This document shows positions 57,637-64,000 of a stretch of 64,000 bases of DNA, piece by piece. Position 1 is the stretch's first letter. Each line of letters opens with the position of its first letter. A program made the position numbers and the translations under genes. This DNA is from Thecaphora thlaspeos (Eukaryota > Basidiomycota > Ustilaginomycetes > Urocystidales > Glomosporiaceae): positions 62,001 through 126,000 of the forward strand of contig UWYS01000016.1 in the NCBI GenBank assembly GCA_900291925.1, given 5' to 3'. Under the pieces are notes generated by a model, which saw nothing but the letters and a program-made list of their open reading frames with translations, ran no database searches and had not been told where the DNA came from.

Positions 57637-59674
57637 CTAGGCAAACTCGATCGTCCCTACGCCCTTCATCCTCTTGAGCGTAAACAGTTGCTTCGAGACC
57701 ATACCGTAGACGCTCTTCCTCGCCAGATTCTGTCCGTCTGTGGGAACCTCGGTTGTTGGTCTATCGTCTACCTCGTCTAACCTTGTGGCTTTTTCGAAGG
57801 CCTCTCGACCCTTTTCACTCCACCACTCGTGGCCCTTGACCTTGAGCTCCTCGATGTTGACCTGATGTGGAGGCGCAGTGCACAGCATCTGCAAAATTAC
57901 GTAGGCCGTCATGACCGTGTCCGGACTGTAAGCAACCGTAGAGGGACCGGTGGAGGTGGTCGAATCGGTCGTCAATTGCGACGTCTGGGTCGAAGAGGTG
58001 TGCGTCGAGGTGAGAGAGGTATCGCCTGCGCCGCCGCCGCCCGAGGATGACGAGTGACGGTACAGGCCGCCCGAGATGAGCAGGCGCAGGAGCCGGAGCG
58101 TCTCGTGGAAAGAGGCGGCGTCGCAGTCCGGCGCGACGTGCCGCAGTCCGTCGCCAAACAGGCGCCAGACGTTGGAGGTGACGCGCTCCAACTCGGCCGA
58201 GCTCTCTGGGTCAGGCTCCACTGCTTCTTCCTCGGCCTGTCCCTCTTCGACTTCTGGTGCAACTTTGTCGTCAAGGTCCGACGTCGGCGCAGCGGGTGCG
58301 AGGCGGATCGTCGCCGTTTCGTCGCCGTCGTTGGCGGCATCATTGTCGGCTGCCGTGGTGTCGGCCTCCGCTTCGGAGTCAGTGGCAGCTGAAGTCCCTT
58401 CGAGGACGTCAGACCCGGAAGCTATCGGTGTGTCGTTGTGAAGGGCGGGCGCCCGCTGCGGGAGATCCGAGGTAGACGGCGTCGTCGTCTCCTGCGACGG
58501 CGCGCGAACGGAGGGACCCGCTCCGGAGCTAGTCAGGGTTGCGGCGGCAGCGGGCCCTCTGACGGTGTTGCTCTTGGCAGACCGTTTTGCCTTGACCTCC
58601 TGTCGGATGCAGGGGAATGCAGAGAACACAGGAATCGGGTCAGCTTCCTCGGTCGCTATGGTCCTGAGAGGAGAATCGCGTCAACCCACCTGCTTCAATT
58701 CAGAGAGGAGCTCTTCGAGCGCCAGGATCTCGAGCTCCTCTTTGTGCGTCGCCTCGCGGATGCGCGCCAGCTCGTCTTGCGTCTCGCTGCTGCGACCGTC
58801 CTTCGCAGCTAGGGAAGCCTGTCCTGCGAAGGTCGATGGCGCTACGCCGCCGTCGGCCTTGGCGTCGCGGATAGAGCGAATGCGGGCCTCGTTGGCCTGG
58901 GATCGCTGCTCGCACTCGAGGACCGTCTTTGCGAGCTCTGCATGCTTCTTTAGGAGGCCCTTTATGTGCTTGCGCGCCTTGGGAGCGGAGCGGCTGCGGA
59001 GGGTGAGGTCGCGGAAGGCAGAGGTGCAAGTGAGATGGGAGAGAGACAGGTCAGCCACAATAGAAGCGGGCTCTGCGCAGAAGGCCGCGGGTTGCGGGAA
59101 CGCGTGCTGCTCACTAGTTGTCGTTGAGCTTCTGCGCTGCCAGGAGGAGTGTCCTGATGTCTGTAGCGTGATCGTCGCTCCCAGCGCCGCCGCTGCCGCC
59201 TGGCAGGTCGCCGCGGTTCCTGGAGGAGAGCGTCTGACGGAGGGGTGTAGGAGGCTGTATGTTTCGTGGTTCGGGTACTCGGGGAGCGAGGAGCTGCTCG
59301 ACCTCTTGTGTCTCGAGCGTGTTTGCGTTTCCCCTCTCTGCGGTGCGGTGCTGCTTGGGGTGGGGGTGTCGCTGGTGGGGGTATTGGTGTGACGCGGATG
59401 TCGACGAGGTGGACTGAAGGGCCTGGCGCTGGGCATACTGGCTGGGTGCTGCGGAGGGCTGTGACTGGGGAGGGGGCGGATACCAAAAGAGGTTGGCCTC
59501 TGTGTGGTGGTCTGCGTCGCGGATGTATGTGATGACGTCCAGCCTCTCGCGGTTGAGGACGGCGGTGGTAAAGGGGGTCGCGTCGATGCCCTTGCGCGTG
59601 CGCCTGCGAGCGGCGGCCTGGCGGCGATTGATGGCGAGCAGCGTAGCGCCGAGCGTCGTCATGTGCGTTTCCAT
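57637..59674 (-). CDS. SPC34: Spc34-like DASH/Dam1 complex subunit with a long C-terminal extension
   Basis: Exons 59674-59115, 58993-58690 and 58599-57637, giving 608 residues. The N-terminus resembles Spc34: LGATLLAINRRQAAA, then FTTAVLNRERLDVITYIRDA and HHTEANLF, parallel to the FTNALL...DITxLIRDTExHERALF pattern of the family. A Pro/Gln-rich stretch, DIRTLLLAAQKLNDNYRSAP and two coiled-coil segments (HIKGLLKKHAELAKTVLECE; EELEILALEELLSEL) follow in the family order. The DASH ring couples kinetochores to microtubules. About 320 more residues follow: Ser/Ala/Asp-rich, then a helical region (WRLFGDGLRHVAPDCDAASF, ETLRLLRLLISGG) and an end reading SVYGMVSKQLFTLKRMKGVG. The extension was not recognised. 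Residues 1-290 decide the assignment. Confidence 0.65.
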
Positions 59675-60442
59675 GGCGTCTGAGAGGGGAAGAGAAGGGG
59701 GTGGAGCGTGTGAGGCGAAAGGTGAGAGGAGTGGCGGAGCGGATGACGGAGGAGGGTGATGGTGGTGGAGGCTATGAGAACGGGGCCGGCATCCAACTCG
59801 GAACGCGGGCGCCTGCGTGTGTTGACGTGCGCCCGACGCGTCTCGCCGATTGGCCCGCACGCCGCCGGGCGCTCACGTGTCTGCGCCGCTCGTCGTTCGG
59901 CCAAGTCCGAGCGTGCGCCGTCGTGATGCGCCAGCTGCGACGCCCTCTCCCTCTTTCCCTTCTCTTTTTCCCTGCATTTCCCCCCGACTTTTTTTCTCTC
60001 TCACTTTTGACTCGCTCGCTCAGCTCTTCCGGACGCAAGATAAAAAGAGGGCCGCCCCAACGCGACCTCGCTCCCTCCTTCCGATGTCTTGCTCTGTCGT
60101 CCTGTCACCCCCCCTTCAATTCCCTTCCCCTCCATTCTCTTCCCTGCCCCAACCCTCTCCCCTTACCCCCTAGACGGGCGACAGACAGACAAAGACCACA
60201 GCCGGCGGGACGAGAGCATCATCGTCGTCCTCGTCGTCGCCACCACTCGAATACCATTTTGGCAGCAACCCTTTCGCCGCGCCTCTGAACCGCAGCCCTT
60301 GACGTCTCTCTGCCTCTTCAGCTGCCGCCGCTGCTGCTAGATTGTCCATCCGACGAGCAGACAGACATCTCTGGACAGCCGTTCGCTCATTGCCCCCTTG
60401 ACAGTCTCCACACGAACCCCGAGCAGCAGCATTGGCGTAAGA
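59675..60442. other. Divergent intergenic region between the Spc34-like gene and AMD1
   Basis: 768 bp that hold both promoters and long leaders; pyrimidine-rich from about 59945 to 60170. Frames across it on both strands lack family features. Confidence 0.5.
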
Positions 60443-63400
60443 ATGTGCAACCACAGCAACCACCACACTGACCCCGCGGCGGCCAGGACGAGGCCCGCCA
60501 CCGTTGTCGACAGCTATTCCTCCACCCGCGACTCCTCGCCTGCATCGAGTGAGCGCACCCCCTTTGACCTTACATCGCCGTCGCCCGGTACGCCACCCGC
60601 CACCCGCGCCGACGCTGCCCACTATTCCGAGGCGGATGAAAAGCGCCTTCACGAGGTAAGCCGCTTGCCAGCCCGACCCCTTACGCTCCTGGCTCCCTCG
60701 CACGCCTCAGGACGGCGGTCTCGAGGCATTCCAAAGCGCTTGATTGACTGTTGCGCCGCCAATCAAGCTCTCTAGACAGTCTACCGGCGCGCCAGCACAG
60801 CCCGCCCACACTTGTCGAGGCCGGGCAGACGGGCAAGGAAGCTGACTATCCGCGTCCCACCTCACGTCTGCGTTGGTCCTGCCTTTGCAACAACCCTCTC
60901 TGATCACAGGCGGATGGACACTTTTGGGCCCACCGACGCATGTCGCAGCACGAGTCGAGCGCCGCGCCCATGGCCATGCCCTCCCGCCTCCAGGGCTCCT
61001 TTACCGCTTCCTCGCAGACCGACCACGACCTCGAGGCCGCCTTTGCCTCGAGCTCCCTAAGCAAGGAAGTCTCCAGGCTCTCGCAGAGCATCTCGGCTAT
61101 CGATGATGATGCTGCTGGCGCTGCCCATGCCGCTGCCATCGATGCCGCCGAGGCCGACGACCCCAACCCGGACCTGGCCGTTTCTGGAGACGGCTCGCAT
61201 GTTCCGCCCCCCAACGTAGCTCACGGCCTGCTGGCCGGTGTCCTCGGCGGAGACATGCAGCCCGCCCTAGCCCAAGTGGGCGACGCCAAGTCGGCGGGTC
61301 ACTTTGCCGCCTCGCCCGCCGAAGCGGCCGCTGCGGTCGCCGGCCTCGGCGCCACCAACCACGAGCCCGCCCACCACGCTCCCGGATTGCACCAGGCGGG
61401 TGTCGCCGGCGGTGCCGGTTCCAACGTCGCCGTCCACGCCGAGCTGTCGGGCGAGCTCAAGGCGCTCTACGGTAGCCTCCAGAAGTGCCTCGACCTGCGC
61501 GACAAGTACATGGGCATCAGCCTGCAGAGCAAGATGGAGGACAACCCCAAGAACTGGGACGCCGAACACTGTGCCAGAGTGGCCGCCGAGGCTAAGGCTA
61601 ACGGCGACGGCCAGGCAGGCGCGAGCGGGAACACGAGCGGACACGTCGAGGAAGGGTCGATCAAGGTCGACGGAAGCGCGCTCGACGAGGCCACCGGCCT
61701 TCCGAAGCCGTGGCGCATCTATCCGGCGTCTCCCCGCCCGCACTGGGAGCTCTTCAACCCTCCGCCGGCCTCGTCCTTTGTCGTCCGTCCGACGTCGGTC
61801 AACCCGCTCCCGCCGGCTATCCCGCCGGCGAGCCCCGCCAACGCTACGGCGGCCCAGCAGCTGCTTGAGAGCACCGGCGGCAAGCCTGGCGCCTACCGCG
61901 ACGTCGACATCGCCATTCCCTCGCAGCACGCCATCAATGGCCAGAAGCTCGTATGGCAGATGGACGAGGCCGGCGTGATCCAGGTCTACCGCGGCGAGGC
62001 ACCAGCCGTCGATGCCGGCGTCGACGCCTCCGGCGAGGACGCGGCTGCAGCGCCGACCACCGCCCAGGAGGAACGCCACTCGGGCTCGGGCGCGGCCTCG
62101 TCGTCGTTGCCGTCGCCAGTGTTCAAGATTCCGACGATCCGCGAGTACTTCCGCGACCTCGACTACCTGCTCAACGTCATTTCTGACGGGCCCGTCAAGA
62201 GCTTTGCATGGCGGCGCCTCAAATACCTCGAGAGCAAGTGGAACCTCTATTTCCTGCTCAACGAGTACCGCGAGCTGGCTGACATGAAGCGCGTCCCGCA
62301 CCGCGACTTCTACAACGTGCGAAAGGTCGACACCCATATCCATCACAGTGCATCGATGAACCAGAAGCACCTGCTCCGCTTCATCAAGGCCAAGATCAAG
62401 CGCCACCCGGACGATGTCGTGATTCACCGCGATGGCAAGGACCTCACGCTGCAGGAGGTGTTTGAGTCGCTCAACCTGACCGCCTACGATCTCAGCATCG
62501 ATACGCTCGATATGCACGCCCATCAGGACGCCTTCCATCGCTTCGACAAGTTCAATCTCAAGTACAACCCGATGGGTGAGTGGACACGGCGTCGGACCTT
62601 CTGCGGTTCGCCTCTCTGCGGCTGCGTCGGTCCTCAGAAGACCTCTCGAGCTGACAAGTCTTCCCGTACCCCGTTCCAACCCATGCTCCCGCGACATCGC
62701 AGGCGAGTCGCGCCTGCGTGAGATTTTCCTCAAGACCGACAACCTGATCAAGGGACGCTACCTGGCTGAGATCACAAAGGAGCTGATGGCCGACCTGGAG
62801 CAGAGCAAGTATCAGATGGCTGAGTACCGCATCTCGATCTACGGTCGGACTCGCGGCGAGTGGGACAAGCTAGCCAGCTGGGTCGTCGACCACGGCCTGT
62901 TCAGCCCCAACGTGCGCTGGCTGATCCAGGTCCCGCGGCTCTACGACGTCTACAAGGCCAACGGCACGGTCGACAACTTCGATCAGATCCTTCGCAATGT
63001 CTTTGAGCCGCTATTCGAGGTAACCCAGGACCCGAAGAGCCACCCGAAGCTCCACGTCTTCCTCCAGCGCGTCATCGGCTTTGACCTGGTGGACGACGAG
63101 AGTAAGTCGGAGCGACGCGTCCATCGCAAATTCCCCGTCCCCAAGCTGTGGGACTTTAAGCACAGCCCACCGTTCAACTACTGGTGAGTCCTCGTTGCCG
63201 TGATGATCAAGGAGGCAGTTGATGTGAAGACCGCTCGAGCTGACACTCACATCCTACGACGGACTCGCCTCGCCCGTGCGACCGACCGACACTGCCAGGC
63301 TCTACTACATGTTTGCCAATATCTCGAGCCTCGGCCAGTGGCGACGAATGCGCGGCTTCAACACGTTCGTCCTTCGACCGCACGCTGGAGAGGCTGGAGA

Positions 63401-63956
63401 CACGGACCACATGGCGGCTGCCTTCCTCGCCTCGCAGTCAATCTCGCACGGCATCCTGCTGCGCAAGGTGCCTGCGCTCCAGTACCTCTACTACGTGAGT
63501 TCCTCCCCCTTCCTTTTCGGAATCGCAACGCACGTTTCAGCCGTTCATCCGTTCATCCGTTCTGACGCGAATCTTGCCCTCTCGCTATGCTCTCTGCTAT
63601 GCCCGCTCGCTCGCCCTTAGCTCAAACAAATCGGCCTCGCAATGTCCCCGCTGAGCAACAACGCCCTCTTCCGTTCATACGAGCGCAACCCGTTTCCCAA
63701 CTTCCTCAAGATGGGCATGAATGTCTCGATCTCGACCGACGATCCGCTCCAGTTCCACCTTTCTAAGGAGCCGCTGCTGGAGGAGTACAGCGTTGCGACG
63801 CAGATCTACAAGCTGACGCCAGCCGACATGTGCGAGCTGGCGCGGCACAGCGTGCTGCAGAGCGGCTGGGAGATGGAGATCAAGCGGCACTGGCTTGGGC
63901 CCAACTTCCAACAGGTCGGGCCCCGGGGCAACGTAGTGGCCAAGTCCAACGTTCCG
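60443..63956 (+). CDS. AMD1: AMP deaminase (partial at the right edge)
   Basis: Exons 60443-60655, 60910-62575, 62703-63183, 63299-63494 and 63621-63956, with a GTGAGT donor at 63957, so the gene continues beyond the window; 964 residues are visible. AMP deaminase converts AMP to IMP. The N-terminal ~500 residues are low-complexity and poorly conserved. The catalytic part shows [40 protein letters not shown] (metal-binding HxH), [81 protein letters not shown] and [20 protein letters not shown] (catalytic Asp-Asp). The exon 3-4 join was set by NYW|LYYM. The last visible residues, [11 protein letters not shown], match the family just before its C-terminal 60 or so residues. Confidence 0.95.
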
Positions 63957-64000
63957 GTGAGTTGCAGGCGCCCGTCGCGTCCTCGAGCAGAAAAGGCATG

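Noticed and set aside
61267..62751. 494-codon minus-strand frame opposite AMP deaminase
   Set aside because: Antisense shadow of the coding exon with third-position GC bias.

Overview
The window is nuclear DNA from a filamentous or dimorphic basidiomycete, most likely a smut relative (Ustilaginomycotina). It is GC-rich. Most genes carry short introns (about 45-150 nt) with GTAAGT/GTGAGT-type donors. The gene set is fungal: DASH subunit, Scm3-like chaperone, Dsc4-like DUF1746 protein, Irc21-like cytochrome b5, Ggc1 carrier, GT21 ceramide glucosyltransferase. No bacterial operon, CRISPR array, plasmid, rRNA gene or convincing tRNA was seen. Species level cannot be fixed from sequence alone.

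Layout, left to right. 0-14 kb: the 3' end of an unknown gene, Rab4 GTPase (-), a 1729-residue low-complexity protein (+), and a MAP kinase whose open frame runs straight into an Elongator subunit 5 (Elp5) domain (-). 13.6-19.4 kb: a gene-poor stretch with only a doubtful spliced transcript. 19.4-29.5 kb: a frame-disturbed amidohydrolase (+), Tudor-SN/SND1 (-), a Scm3-like protein (-), a DUF1746/Dsc4 membrane protein (+) and ribosomal protein eL33 (-). 31-42.5 kb: Bud20-like zinc finger (+), Nup85 (+), Rfc3 (-), ceramide glucosyltransferase (-), mitochondrial GTP/GDP carrier (-). 44-53.4 kb: three accessory catabolic genes (BBE-type FAD oxidase, FAD monooxygenase, FAH-family hydrolase) that each look damaged, interspersed with an unknown DDFW/DDYW protein and an Rvs167 BAR-SH3 protein. 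53.6-64 kb: Hse1 (ESCRT-0), Irc21-like cytochrome b5 protein, Spc34-like DASH subunit with a long C-terminal extension, and AMP deaminase running off the right edge.

Most intact genes are housekeeping: membrane traffic (Rab4, Rvs167, Hse1, Dsc4), nuclear pore, replication clamp loading, kinetochore/centromere, translation and tRNA modification, purine metabolism. They are independent, with many convergent and divergent pairs. The divergent FAD monooxygenase and FAH hydrolase share one 0.9-kb intergenic region and could form an aromatic-degradation pair.

Main points of interest: the MAPK-Elp5 fusion with a roughly 100-residue activation-loop segment; a nearly identical ~295-bp repeat, in opposite orientation, in two convergent intergenic regions 35 kb apart; two likely GC-AG introns; frame-preserving stop-free introns in NUP85; a stop-codon overlap between convergent genes; and a run of lesions confined to accessory metabolic genes. 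Exon coordinates were derived by hand from splice motifs, reading frame and family conservation, without transcript data.
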